Shown here in pieces: positions 1 to 10,932 of a stretch of 64,000 nucleotides of DNA. The DNA comes from Deinococcus sp. Leaf326 (GTDB lineage: Bacteria > Deinococcota > Deinococci > Deinococcales > Deinococcaceae), in NCBI RefSeq assembly GCF_001424185.1, contig NZ_LMOM01000043.1:132001-196000 (forward strand), written 5' to 3'. The position numbers and the translations under genes are program-made. Position 1 is the first letter of the stretch. Each line of letters opens with the position of its first letter. A model generated the notes under the pieces. That model had not been told where the DNA came from, ran no database searches, and saw only the letters and a list, made by a program, of their open reading frames with translations.

Positions 1-625
<625 letters not shown>

Positions 626-795
626 TCACTTACCGCGTGTCCAGGGCCTCCCGCCAGCGGCGGGACGGATAGGCAGGTCGGGTCAGGCGCCTCATGCCCG
701 GCAGCATAGCAAGTCCGGCCCGGGGCGTGGTCTTCCGGGCCACGGCCTCTGCGCGGCCTGCGGCAGCCGGCCCTCGACCCGCTAGCATGGCTCCT

Positions 796-1377
796 ATGAA
801 GACCATGCAGGAACTTCGCACGACCCTGCCACGGGCGGGCCGGGTCGAGTGGATCGGCCTGCGCACGGCGCGGCGCGCGGCGGTCGAGAGTGTCCCCGAG
901 GTGCAGGCGCACCCCCTGGTCGGCCTGATCGGCGACCACGCCAAACAGGCCCCCCCCCGCCTGACCGCCCTGAGCGGCGAGGCGGGCGAGACCCCGGCTC
1001 CCGCCCCGCCCGCCCAGGCTGTACCCGGCGGCCCCGGCAAGCGGCAGGTCACGCTGATCCAGGCCGAGCACCTGCCGGTGATCGCGGCGCTCGCGGGGCT
1101 GGACGAGGCCGCGCCCGAGCTGCTGCGGCGCAACATCGTGGTGTCGGGGCTGCCGCTGCTGGCCCTCAAGGACCGGCGCTTCCAGCTCGGCGAGGTGATT
1201 CTGGAAGGCACCGGCGAATGCCACCCCTGCTCGCGCATGGAGGAGAATCTGGGCGCGGGCGGCTACAACGCGGTGCGCGGGCACGGCGGCCTGACCGCCC
1301 GCGTGATCCGCGGCGGGCTGATCCGTGTGGGCGACGCCCTCACACCGCTGGACACGCTCGCCGGAGAGGCGGGGTGA
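796..1377 (+). CDS. MOSC domain-containing protein
   Basis: A 193-residue protein with a C-terminal MOSC domain, a sulfur-carrier fold related to molybdenum cofactor sulfurase. Seen in the sequence: RRNIVVSGLPLLALKD, the conserved RRN-V-SG segment, and GECHPCSRMEEN, which carries the conserved MOSC cysteine, in the last 90 residues. The partner molecule is unknown; the family transfers or binds activated sulfur or molybdenum cofactor. Two ATGs are possible (787 and 796). TAGCAT at 783-788 looks like a -10 box for leaderless expression, which favours 796. The stop overlaps the GTG start of the next gene by 4 bp, so the two are probably co-translated. An alternative first ATG at 694 would add a low-complexity tail and is unlikely. 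Confidence 0.85.
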   Translation: MKTMQELRTTLPRAGRVEWIGLRTARRAAVESVPEVQAHPLVGLIGDHAKQAPPRLTALSGEAGETPAPAPPAQAVPGGPGKRQVTLIQAEHLPVIAALAGLDEAAPELLRRNIVVSGLPLLALKDRRFQLGEVILEGTGECHPCSRMEENLGAGGYNAVRGHGGLTARVIRGGLIRVGDALTPLDTLAGEAG

Positions 1378-1952
1378 CGCGCCCGCGCCCACCTGCCACC
1401 GGCACCCCCACCTCCCGGCAGCTCTCCCACGCCTTCGGGTTCACGCGCCTGATCGTCGAACTCGGGGTACTCAGCTCTCTGGTGTTCAGTCTCGCGCTGT
1501 TCGTGGCGGCCATCTGGCAGGCGGTGCGCACCATCCGGGACGCCTTCACGCATCTGGGCGAGGAAGGCACGACCAAGCACCTCATGGTGGCGGCGGTCGA
1601 GCAGGCTGACACGTTGCTCGTCGGGATGGCCCTGCTCATCATTAGTCTGGGGATGCAGGCGCTATTCGTCGGGCGGGTGGCGAACGTGCCCGCGTGGCTG
1701 CACATCCGCACCTTCGACGACCTCAAGCAGAAGCTCCTGGGCATCGTGGTGGTCGCGCTGGCGGTCAATTTCTTCAGCGTGGCGCTGGAATGGAAGGGTG
1801 GCACCGAGATCCTGGCCTACGGCGCGGCGCTCGCGGCCGTGATCCTGGCGGTGGGGGCCTACAGCGTGATCCTGACCCGCCAGGGGGCAGTCCACCCCGA
1901 GCCGCCGGTCTCCGCGCCGCCTGCTCCTCCCAGGGACGCGCCGCCTGTATGA
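1374..1952 (+). CDS. UPF0114 / YqhA family membrane protein
   Basis: A 192-residue integral membrane protein with no known biochemical role. Hydrophobic segments lie near residues 22-45, 80-102, 120-145 and 150-172. The central part (EQADTLLVGMALLIISLG, then a W-x-I-x-x-F-DDLKQKLLG block) matches the YqhA/UPF0114 pattern, in which an acidic residue precedes a transmembrane helix. The tail is rich in proline and alanine. The start is taken as the GTG at 1374, inside a GTGA overlap with the MOSC gene. Its own stop overlaps the trmK start by 4 bp (ATGA). These overlaps indicate one MOSC-UPF0114-trmK operon. The family call is moderately sure; membrane location is clear. Confidence 0.75.
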   Translation: MTRPRPPATGTPTSRQLSHAFGFTRLIVELGVLSSLVFSLALFVAAIWQAVRTIRDAFTHLGEEGTTKHLMVAAVEQADTLLVGMALLIISLGMQALFVGRVANVPAWLHIRTFDDLKQKLLGIVVVALAVNFFSVALEWKGGTEILAYGAALAAVILAVGAYSVILTRQGAVHPEPPVSAPPAPPRDAPPV

Positions 1953-2629
1953 CCCTGGACACCCTGGACGCCCGGCTCGGGGCGGTGCTCTCATTTATCC
2001 GCGCCGAGGTCCACGCCGATATCGGGGCCGACCACGCGCGACTGCCCGTCGCCCTCATCCGCAGCGGGCGAGCGCGGCGCTGCGTTGCCGTGGAACTCAA
2101 TCCCGGCCCGCTGGCCCAGGCGCGGCGCAACGTGGCCGGCGCGGGTCTCGGCGCCCAGATCGAGGTCCGGGAAGGCGACGGCTTCGCGCCTCTGCGCCCA
2201 GGCGAGGTGGACAGTGCCAGCCTGTGCGGCATGGGCGCGGCGACCATCCGCGGCGTGCTGGAGCGGGCGGGCGCGGCCCTGCCCCCCCGGCTGGTGCTGC
2301 AGCCCAACGACAGTCCCGAGCCGCTGCGGCGCTGGGCGCAGGCGCGGGGCTACCACCTGCGGGCCGAGACGCTCGCGGCGGGCCACTGGCTTTACCCGGT
2401 GCTGGCCCTGGAGCGCGCCGAAGGGACTGATCCTGCCTACGCAGCCCTGCCCCGGGCCGCCGCGCTGCGCTATGGTCCGCTGCTGCTACGCGCGGGAGAC
2501 GCGGAATTGCGCGAACAGGTGAAGGCCGACCTGCGCCGCCTGACCCCGCACGCCGCGCCTGGCCGCCCCGCCGAGCGCGAACTGGCGACCGCGCAGGAGG
2601 CCTGGACCCGGCTGGAGGGCGGGGCATGA
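1949..2629 (+). CDS. trmK: tRNA (adenine(22)-N1)-methyltransferase TrmK
   Basis: SAM-dependent Rossmann-fold enzyme that methylates N1 of adenine 22 in the D-loop of some tRNAs (TrmK/COG2384 family). The 226 residues show motif I as DIGADHARLP (the family has DIGTDHAYLP), then VAVELNPGPLAQARRN, and the family-specific CGMGAATIRGVL corresponding to LGGMGG in Gram-positive homologues. LQPNDSPEPLRRWAQARG follows, as in the family. The start ATG lies in an ATGA overlap with the preceding membrane-protein gene. The stop codon abuts a run of adenines belonging to the terminator of the convergent gene, so the 3' ends are packed very tightly. Confidence 0.88.
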   Translation: MTLDTLDARLGAVLSFIRAEVHADIGADHARLPVALIRSGRARRCVAVELNPGPLAQARRNVAGAGLGAQIEVREGDGFAPLRPGEVDSASLCGMGAATIRGVLERAGAALPPRLVLQPNDSPEPLRRWAQARGYHLRAETLAAGHWLYPVLALERAEGTDPAYAALPRAAALRYGPLLLRAGDAELREQVKADLRRLTPHAAPGRPAERELATAQEAWTRLEGGA

Positions 2630-2650
2630 AAAAACCGCCCCGCAGGGCGG
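2629..2650 (-). terminator. Intrinsic terminator of the small gene at 2667-2870
   Basis: Read on the minus strand it is a CCGCCC / GGGCGG stem with a TGCG loop followed by TTTTTT. The U-tract coincides with the last base of trmK on the other strand. Confidence 0.8.
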
Positions 2651-2666
2651 CCCGCACCGGCACCGC

Positions 2667-2870
2667 TCAGGCGACGAGTTCGGCCTCGATGATGCGGGCG
2701 GGGCGTCCCTGCGCGAGCTGCGCGGCGATGTCCGAGCGCAGGGCGTTGGCCCGTTCCAGGCCGAGCTCGTCGATCAACCGTACGAAATCGCGGTCGGTAT
2801 AGGGCTTGGCGTCTCCGGCTTGGGCGAGCACGAAGTACGACATCAGTTCCTCGAGGCGGAGTTGGGGCAT
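2667..2870 (-). CDS. Small conserved-type protein of unknown function, 67 aa
   Basis: Not recognised. It begins MPQLRLEELMSYFVLAQAGD, is acidic overall, and looks like an all-helical single-domain protein with no membrane segment, signal peptide or cysteines. Expression as a real gene is supported by TAGTGT (positions 2877-2882 on the complement), which stands exactly 6 nt before the ATG as in other leaderless genes here, and by a good terminator directly behind it. It follows the GNAT gene by 16 nt and may also be read through from it. No function can be proposed. Confidence 0.7.
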   Translation of the reverse strand: MPQLRLEELMSYFVLAQAGDAKPYTDRDFVRLIDELGLERANALRSDIAAQLAQGRPARIIEAELVA

Positions 2871-2886
2871 GTATCTACACTAAACC

Positions 2887-3831
2887 TTAATTCTTACGAG
2901 CGTGTGACAACTTCGTGGCCCAGGTGAGCCACATCGGCTCGGGCCGGTAACCCAGGCGGGTGTTGACCCGCAGCATCGGCAGGTTCAGGACCGTGCCGCC
3001 TGTGCTGGCCTCCGTGAACCCCTCATCTTTCGCCCAGGCCAGCGCCCGCGCCTTGAGCACCGTGGCGAGGCCGCGCGAGCGGTGGACCGGGTGGGTGACG
3101 GTGTGCTCGCTGTCCACCGTGGGGCCGCGCTGGGTCAGGCGGGTCAGGGCCACGATCTCACCCCGGCGCCGCACCACGAAGCAGGTCTCCTCCCGCCGGA
3201 TCGTGGCGCGCAGCTCGTCCCGGTTCAGGGGGGCGGGAGTGGTCACGGGGTTGCGCGGCGTGTCGGCCACGCCCCGCACCGTCAGGGCGTGCAGGGCGTC
3301 CCAGTCGGCATCGGGGGCGTCCGGCGACAGGTGTTCGACCTCGTAGCCCTCCACGAAGAGCTTCTCTTCCTGCGCCGCGTAGGGTCCTAACTCGAAGCCG
3401 CGCAGGTCGAGGTGCGCGCCCCACGACTGCCAGGCGTTACGGAAGCCCGCCGTCCCGAAAAAAGTCACCTGCTCGCTGAAATCCTCACGGGTCACGCCCA
3501 GCACCCGCGTGAATCCGGTGGGAGCCTTGGCCAGCAGCGAGAGATACAGCGGCGAGAAGGCCGCGCCCTCGCCCGCCAAGTCCAGACGCAGGGCGTCTGG
3601 AGTACCCGCCCCGAAGGGCGTGAGCGAGGCGGTGGCGATCACCCCGCCCGAGCGCACCGCGACGAGGCGGCGCCGCAGCGGGTCGGCGCTCTCGCGGAAC
3701 TGGTCGGCGGTATAGGTCCAGTGTCCGCGCACGCTGTCGGTCACGAGGCGGGCGACGGCCGGAGCGTCGGCCTTCCGGAAGGAGCGGAGTTCGGTGGGTG
3801 CCGCCCCGGGTCGTGGGTGAATCTCGGTCAT
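2887..3831 (-). CDS. GNAT-family acetyltransferase, tandem-domain type
   Basis: A 314-residue protein with the layout of two fused GNAT domains. The C-terminal copy keeps the acetyl-CoA motif A as HPVHRSRGLATVLKARAL (R-x-x-G-x-A) and ends with the usual N-x-x-M-x-x-x-N-x-x-L-G-Y block (NLPMLRVNTRLGYRP). The N-terminal half is divergent (RSFRKADAPAVARLVTDSVR at its start) and lacks an intact P-loop, so it is probably structural. The acceptor substrate is unknown; the family acetylates amines on small molecules or proteins. The start chosen, MTEIHPRP, removes nine unlikely residues; the ATG at 3858 is the alternative. It is followed by a small unknown gene on the same strand. Confidence 0.85.
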   Translation of the reverse strand: MTEIHPRPGAAPTELRSFRKADAPAVARLVTDSVRGHWTYTADQFRESADPLRRRLVAVRSGGVIATASLTPFGAGTPDALRLDLAGEGAAFSPLYLSLLAKAPTGFTRVLGVTREDFSEQVTFFGTAGFRNAWQSWGAHLDLRGFELGPYAAQEEKLFVEGYEVEHLSPDAPDADWDALHALTVRGVADTPRNPVTTPAPLNRDELRATIRREETCFVVRRRGEIVALTRLTQRGPTVDSEHTVTHPVHRSRGLATVLKARALAWAKDEGFTEASTGGTVLNLPMLRVNTRLGYRPEPMWLTWATKLSHARKN

Positions 3832-3993
3832 GCGGTCATCTTGCGGGCCTCCGGGCAACGGCCGCGAATCTGGGGCCTAGGCCAGATGGCGGAGGCCGGA
3901 GGTATACAGCGACCCTTCTCCGGCCACGTGGTTGCCAGACAGAATCCCTCCACTGGAGCCGCATAGAGCGACTAGCGATCATTCACAGAAGTC

Positions 3994-4022
3994 TTGACAA
4001 AGTTATGTCTGTGGCGTATTAT
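3994..4022 (+). promoter_or_regulatory. Sigma70-type promoter upstream of tkt
   Basis: TTGACA (3994-3999, a perfect -35) and TATTAT (4017-4022) are separated by exactly 17 bp. This would give tkt a leader of about 170 nt. A second possible start uses TACACT at 4188-4193, 6 nt before the tkt ATG, producing a leaderless mRNA. Confidence 0.8.
4003..4019 (+). promoter_or_regulatory. RDRM-like operator (DdrO site) within the tkt promoter spacer
   Basis: TTATGTCTGTGGCGTAT matches the 17-bp palindromic radiation/desiccation response motif TTATGTCATTGACATAA at 12 of 17 positions, including the whole left arm. It lies between the -35 and -10 and overlaps the -10, where a repressor would block RNA polymerase. 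DdrO is the known RDRM repressor, inactivated after damage by PprI/IrrE. Binding here is inferred. Confidence 0.6.
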
Positions 4023-4199
4023 GTTCAGACCGGACTGGAAGCGCCGAAGGTGTGCTTGCCTGCCTGAACGGAGGGACCGCCCAAGGCCCCAAGACTGGAT
4101 TTCACCGTGCCCCCTGCCTGTTCCCGGCGGGGGGCGCGTGCTGCGTGACCATGAAGACACAGGGCTGTCCGGCCCGGCGGGGGCGGGTACACTGCCCCC

Positions 4200-6176
<1,977 letters not shown>

Positions 6177-6189
6177 GGCCCTGCGGGGG

Positions 6190-6209
6190 GGGTGGGCCTT
6201 CTCCCACCC
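6190..6209 (+). terminator. Possible terminator hairpin after tkt
   Basis: A GGGTGGG / CCCACCC inverted repeat 14 nt after the stop codon, inside a G-run. There is no U-tract, so if it terminates it does so weakly or with Rho. Confidence 0.4.
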
Positions 6210-6295
6210 TGCCCCAAGGTCTGGTGGCTTTAAACGTAAGGGACGTTGGGTTTGGGCTCACATGACTGGGCAGGTGGGTCGGGCAGACTCGGGGC

Positions 6296-6940
6296 ATGAA
6301 ACATCTGATCTTCCCGACGGTGGCCCAGGCCGACGCTTTCGTTGCTGACCTGCGTGCTCAGGGCGCTATCCAGCCCGAAACCCGCGACACCACCTGGACG
6401 CGCCGTTCGGGAACGACGGGTGACCTGAGCGCCTCCGGTACGAGCACCGGCGCTTCGAGCATGACCAACCCCCGCGGTTCCACGACCATGAACGACACCG
6501 CCTACGACACCACGACGGGCGCGAGCCCCGCGGCCGAAGATGCCGGCGCGGGCGCCGTGGCCGGGACGGGCGTGGGCGCCGTAGTCGGCGCGATCGCCGG
6601 CACGGTGGCGACGGTAGCGACCGGCGGTCTCGCCGCCCCCATGATCCTGGGCATGGCAGCGCTGGGCTCGGGCGTGGGCGCAGGCGTGGGTGCAGTCGGC
6701 GGCGCGGCGGGCGTGGACGAGAACAACGACGGCCGCACGGCGGACAACGACGCCTACGCCACCCGCACGGGCAGCGACATGGGCATGGGCCGGGACTACG
6801 ACTACAGCGTGTCCGACGAAGCCTACGACCGCATGGACCAGGCCAACACCTCGGGCGGCCGCTCCATCGCCGTCGACGACAATGTGGATCAGGCTGTTCT
6901 GGACGCAGCGGTCCAGCGTCACGGTGGCCAATACGTCTGA
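6296..6940 (+). CDS. Glycine-zipper protein of unknown function
   Basis: A 214-residue protein in three parts. Residues 1-28 (MKHLIFPTVAQADAFVADLR at the start) resemble the beta-alpha opening of general-stress YflT-type domains. Residues 30-80 are a Ser/Thr/Gly-rich, probably disordered stretch. Residues 83-140 are a long Gly/Ala/Val segment with regularly spaced glycines (GVGAVVGAIAGTVATVATGG and similar), a glycine zipper able to form one or two membrane-inserted helices. The C-terminal 70 residues are acidic and Tyr/Asp-rich. No catalytic motif is seen. It is a single gene with its own terminator. A stress or envelope role is a guess from the composition. Confidence 0.8.
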   Translation: MKHLIFPTVAQADAFVADLRAQGAIQPETRDTTWTRRSGTTGDLSASGTSTGASSMTNPRGSTTMNDTAYDTTTGASPAAEDAGAGAVAGTGVGAVVGAIAGTVATVATGGLAAPMILGMAALGSGVGAGVGAVGGAAGVDENNDGRTADNDAYATRTGSDMGMGRDYDYSVSDEAYDRMDQANTSGGRSIAVDDNVDQAVLDAAVQRHGGQYV

Positions 6941-6964
6941 GCTGACGGGCTAAAATCCAGAAGA

Positions 6965-6997
6965 AGGGCGGCGGAGATGCACTCTCCGCCGCCCTTT
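6965..6997. terminator. Strong bidirectional terminator
   Basis: Perfect 12-bp stem GGGCGGCGGAGA / TCTCCGCCGCCC with a 5-nt loop, followed by TTTT on the plus strand and preceded by an A-rich stretch. It can serve the plus-strand glycine-zipper gene and the convergent gene at 7012. Confidence 0.85.
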
Positions 6998-7011
6998 TCT
7001 GTGGCCTCTGC

Positions 7012-8082
<1,071 letters not shown>

Positions 8083-8182
8083 GTCCGTACCATACGCCTG
8101 GGCCCGGCGGTAGAACGTCCCCGAACGAACGGTCAGGGGGCCGCCCGCCGGGGGAGGGGGACGGGGCGCGTACCATACGGGC

Positions 8183-8485
8183 ATGGTCACCGCAATCGTG
8201 ATGCTTCAGGCCGAGCGCCAGCGTATTCAGGAAACTGCCGAGGCCCTGGCCGGGGTGCCGGGCGTCCGGGAGGTCTACAGCGTGACCGGCGACTGGGACA
8301 TCGTCGCCATTCTCAAACTCGCCCAGTACGAAGACCTTGACGACGTGGTGACGGGACACCTGCGCAAGGTCGAAGGCATCGTCAAGACCCAGACCATGCT
8401 CGCCTTCCGCACCTACAGCGAGGACCTGCTCGACCAGGGGTTCGGCGTCGGTCTCGACGAGGGCCGTGAGGGAAACGGAAGATAG
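8183..8485 (+). CDS. Stand-alone RAM (AsnC ligand-binding) domain protein
   Basis: A 100-residue Lrp/AsnC effector-binding domain without a DNA-binding HTH (PF01037-type): MVTAIVMLQAERQRIQETAE, then GVREVYSVTGDWDIVAIL, the usual beta-alpha-beta-beta-alpha-beta order. Such SraA-like stand-alone RAM proteins form ring-shaped oligomers and bind amino acids, or modulate full-length Lrp proteins. The gene is divergent from the fused decarboxylase-like gene, which also contains RAM-like domains; their -10 boxes are about 75 bp apart. TACCAT lies 6 nt before the ATG, a leaderless start. Ligand unknown. Confidence 0.88.
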   Translation: MVTAIVMLQAERQRIQETAEALAGVPGVREVYSVTGDWDIVAILKLAQYEDLDDVVTGHLRKVEGIVKTQTMLAFRTYSEDLLDQGFGVGLDEGREGNGR

Positions 8486-8720
8486 TCCATTCGCCGTAAC
8501 CCTCGAGGATGTCTGCCGGAAGCCTTCCCAGACATCCTTTGTGTTTTATTGCAGGCCAAACTTTCGCAGCCGTGATGATGACCTTTGGAAGGTCTTTGGA
8601 CTTGACGCCAACACAATGAACCGAAGTTTAGGTGGACGCGCAGTTGAGCCCTTGGGGCATAAAGAAGGCCCAGGACAGGACAAGAGCCGGCAGAATCCAT
8701 ATCAACAGGGGGGGACTGCC

Positions 8721-8749
8721 TTTACAGAGCTGGGGGGCCAGTTGATAAT
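8721..8749 (+). promoter_or_regulatory. Sigma70-type promoter for the gene at 8769
   Basis: TTTACA (8721-8726) and GATAAT (8744-8749) with a 17-bp spacer, followed by GGAGG (8757-8761) 7 nt before the ATG. The stretch 8486-8720 upstream is less GC-rich than its surroundings and contains no supportable gene. Confidence 0.75.
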
Positions 8750-8768
8750 CGAATTGGAGGAACGTCCC

Positions 8769-9200
8769 ATGCCCTACAAAAAACTGAGTGAGCAGGTCCA
8801 TGAATTGAGCAACATCCAGCGCAGCGACGCCTTTGTCAAACGCTTCCGCGACGCCGTGCGCGAGGGCGAGATCGACGCTATGAACCTCCCCGAACGCTTT
8901 ACCCTGCCCAAGCAGTACAGCCGCCGGGGTGCCGAAGGTACGTACCAGCGGGAAACCAAGGACATGCTGTTCGACGATACGGCGGCGTTCAGGAAATGGT
9001 TTGCCGGCGTCAATGAAGAACTCGTGGCGACCCGCCGCGCCGCCGCGCCCAAGGTGAGCCTCGAAGCGGTCGAGTCGGGCGACGTGGATTTCAAGGCGTT
9101 GGTCGAAGAAACCCGCCGCAAGATGGAAGCGAGCTACAAGAAGGGACAGGACCTAGGCAAATCGCGCGCCAAGGGCCGTAAACCCACCAAGAGCAAGTAA
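8769..9200 (+). CDS. Conserved-type protein of unknown function with basic tail
   Basis: Not recognised. 143 residues, starting MPYKKLSEQVHELSNIQRSD, mainly helical and highly charged. The C-terminal 25 residues are very Lys/Arg-rich (GKSRAKGRKPTKSK), suggesting nucleic-acid contact, though no known DNA- or RNA-binding fold is visible. Unlike most genes here it has a full leadered promoter and a strong Shine-Dalgarno (GGAGG), which fixes the start at 8769; the longer reading frame from 8466 runs through the promoter and is rejected. A good terminator follows. This combination suggests high expression. Function unknown. Confidence 0.8.
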   Translation: MPYKKLSEQVHELSNIQRSDAFVKRFRDAVREGEIDAMNLPERFTLPKQYSRRGAEGTYQRETKDMLFDDTAAFRKWFAGVNEELVATRRAAAPKVSLEAVESGDVDFKALVEETRRKMEASYKKGQDLGKSRAKGRKPTKSK

Positions 9201-9223
9201 GGAAACCAGACTCCGTTAATAAG

Positions 9224-9258
9224 ACCCCGGCGTGTTCCGACGAGCGCGCCGGGGTTTG
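9224..9258 (+). terminator. Intrinsic terminator after the gene at 8769
   Basis: ACCCCGGCG (9224-9232) pairs with CGCCGGGGT (9247-9255), followed by TTT. Confidence 0.75.
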
Positions 9259-9318
9259 CCTGTGTGGCCCCTGCCCAGGGATGCGTGCCCCGGCGCCGGA
9301 CAGGTATGCTGCACGGCA

Positions 9319-10062
9319 ATGACGGGTTCGGAGATGGACAGGGCACAGCAGGGAGCCGGCGCAGCCGGTACGGAGGGGCGCCGGCCGGCCGGCCGCGGCC
9401 TGCTCATCGTGATGACGGGCGCCTCGGGCGTGGGTAAGGGCACGCTGCGCGAGCAGTGGCTCGCGGGGCAGGACGTGTTCTACTCGACCTCCTGGACCAC
9501 CCGGGAGGCGCGTCCCGGCGAGGTGCAGGGCCGCGACTACGTGTTCGTGACCCCGGCGGAGTTTCTGGACAAGGCCCGCCAGAACGGCTTTCTGGAGCAC
9601 GCTCAATTCGTCGGCAACCACTACGGCACACCGGTTGAACCCATCGAGGCGGCGCTCGCACGCGGGCAGGACGTGGTCCTGGAAATCGAGGTCGAGGGAG
9701 CCATGCAGGTCAAGGACCGCGTGGGGGACGGGGCCATCTTGGTGTTCATCATGCCGCCCAGCCTTACCGAACTGCGCCGCCGCCTGACCGGCCGCGCCAC
9801 CGAGACGCCCGAGCGTATCGAGAAACGGCTGTTGCGCGCCCGTGACGAGATCATGCAGGCGCACGCCTTCCGCTACGTGATCGTTAACGACGACCTGGAC
9901 CGTGCCGTGCACGAACTTCTGGCTGTGCAGCAGGCTGAGCGCGCCGCGCAGCGCCCCGAGGCCGACTGGACAGAGGGCGAACGCGAGGCGCACGCCCTGG
10001 CGGCGACTGTCCGCAGCGGCGCCCTGAGTACCGAAGCCCTGCGTCAGGTGGCCGATTCCTGA
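9319..10062 (+). CDS. gmk: Guanylate kinase
   Basis: Phosphorylates GMP to GDP with ATP, an essential step in guanine nucleotide synthesis and recycling. The P-loop is GASGVGKGT, followed by the GMP-binding segment [47 protein letters not shown] and the lid [17 protein letters not shown]. The 247 residues exceed the usual ~205 because of about 27 extra residues before the P-loop and about 20 at the C-terminus. The start at 9319 is chosen because TATGCT (9304-9309) lies 9 nt upstream; 9334 is possible. It is followed by the macro-domain gene 34 nt downstream. Confidence 0.95.
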   Translation: MTGSEMDRAQQGAGAAGTEGRRPAGRGLLIVMTGASGVGKGTLREQWLAGQDVFYSTSWTTREARPGEVQGRDYVFVTPAEFLDKARQNGFLEHAQFVGNHYGTPVEPIEAALARGQDVVLEIEVEGAMQVKDRVGDGAILVFIMPPSLTELRRRLTGRATETPERIEKRLLRARDEIMQAHAFRYVIVNDDLDRAVHELLAVQQAERAAQRPEADWTEGEREAHALAATVRSGALSTEALRQVADS

Positions 10063-10096
10063 AGGTGGAGGGAGAGCGCCCGGCCTATGCTGGGGT

Positions 10097-10624
10097 ATGA
10101 CCCCTAGGCTGGAACTCGTGCAGGGCGACATCGCCGCGCAGCACACGGACGCGGTCGTGACGGCTGCCAACAAACAGCTCATGGGGGGCGGCGGCGTGGA
10201 CGGTGTGATCCACCGCGCCGCCGGCCCCGAGCTCCTGAGCGCCATCCGGGCCATCGGGGGCACGCCGACGGGGACGGCCGTCATCACGCCCGCCTTCGGC
10301 CTGGAGCGCCGGGGCGTGCGGTTCGTCATTCACGCTGTAGGGCCCGTGTGGCGCGGTGGGGACCAGGGTGAGGCCGAGAAGCTCGCGGGCGCGTACTGCG
10401 AAAGTCTGCGCCTCGCCGCCGAGCACGGCTGCCGCACGGTGGCCTTTCCGGCGATCAGTACCGGGGTCTACGGCTACCCCGTCCAGAAAGCTGCGGAGGT
10501 TGCCCTGCGTGGCCTGCAAGAAGGCTTACGCCAGTGGCTGGACCTCACGGCGCGGGTAGTGCTCTACGACACACGGACCCTGCACGTCTTCGAGCGGGCA
10601 TTAAAGACCCTGACCCCTGAATAG
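10097..10624 (+). CDS. Macro domain protein, probable O-acetyl-ADP-ribose deacetylase
   Basis: A 175-residue single macro domain (MacroD/YmdB type) that hydrolyses O-acetyl-ADP-ribose or removes ADP-ribose from proteins. It begins with the family pattern [20 protein letters not shown], then [19 protein letters not shown] (the ADP-ribose-binding loop with the catalytic-type N and D), and later [17 protein letters not shown] (the second loop, G-I/V-Y-G-Y-P). TATGCT at 10086-10091 is 5 nt before the ATG, so it can be transcribed separately from gmk. A nucleotide-metabolite clean-up role fits the neighbouring gmk. Confidence 0.93.
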   Translation: MTPRLELVQGDIAAQHTDAVVTAANKQLMGGGGVDGVIHRAAGPELLSAIRAIGGTPTGTAVITPAFGLERRGVRFVIHAVGPVWRGGDQGEAEKLAGAYCESLRLAAEHGCRTVAFPAISTGVYGYPVQKAAEVALRGLQEGLRQWLDLTARVVLYDTRTLHVFERALKTLTPE

Positions 10625-10687
10625 ACCCACCCGAACGGCCGAAGAGGGAACGTGCTGGACGGGCTCCCCGAAGCAGGACGCATAAAG

Positions 10688-10749
10688 TTGACGGGCCCTG
10701 CATCCCGCGCTATGGTCTTCCTATCACCGTCCGAGAAGGGCGGATTTTT
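10688..10749 (+). repeat. Promoter-hairpin repeat, copy A
   Basis: One of five copies of a short intergenic element. Order: TTGACG (10688-10693), 17-bp spacer containing CCTGCAT, TATGGT (10711-10716), then ATCA, the hairpin CCGTCC-GAGAA-GGGCGG (10727-10743) and TTTTT. The predicted transcript would be about 27-33 nt, just the hairpin and its U-tail. Copy B lies 68 bp further in the same orientation. Confidence 0.8.
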
Positions 10750-10817
10750 CGTTTTGGTTCTGTCGGGAAGGAGGATCGGGATAGGTCTGTACGGGCTGCT
10801 TGGTCCGGAGCATAGAC

Positions 10818-10878
10818 TGGACATTCCCTGCATACCGGGCTATAGTTATTGACATCACCGCCCGAGAGGCGGATTTTT
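10818..10878 (+). repeat. Promoter-hairpin repeat, copy B
   Basis: TGGACA (10818-10823), 17-bp spacer with CCTGCATACC, TATAGT (10841-10846), then ATCACCGCCC, hairpin CCGCC / GGCGG (10858-10872) and TTTTTCGTTTT. Together with copy A it fills most of the 308-bp gap 10625-10932, which holds no gene, and it ends about 40 bp before the -10 of the DUF418 gene. Confidence 0.8.
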
Positions 10879-10932
10879 CGTTTTATCTTTTCCGCTTCGG
10901 CTTCCTAAGCTTCTGGGCGCTAGCCTTCAGGC

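Larger units (their letters stand above)
3832..4199. other. Intergenic region between divergent GNAT and tkt genes
   Basis: 368 nt without a supportable gene. It holds a consensus sigma70 promoter with an RDRM-like site (separate entries) and a second -10 box directly before tkt. A GCCGGAG / CTCCGGC inverted repeat (3895-3901 and 3918-3924) flanks a TATACA sequence; its role is unclear. Confidence 0.6.

Noticed and set aside
3895..3924. GCCGGAG / CTCCGGC inverted repeat considered as part of a tRNA or terminator
   Set aside because: No cloverleaf can be built and there is no U-tract; left as an unexplained hairpin.
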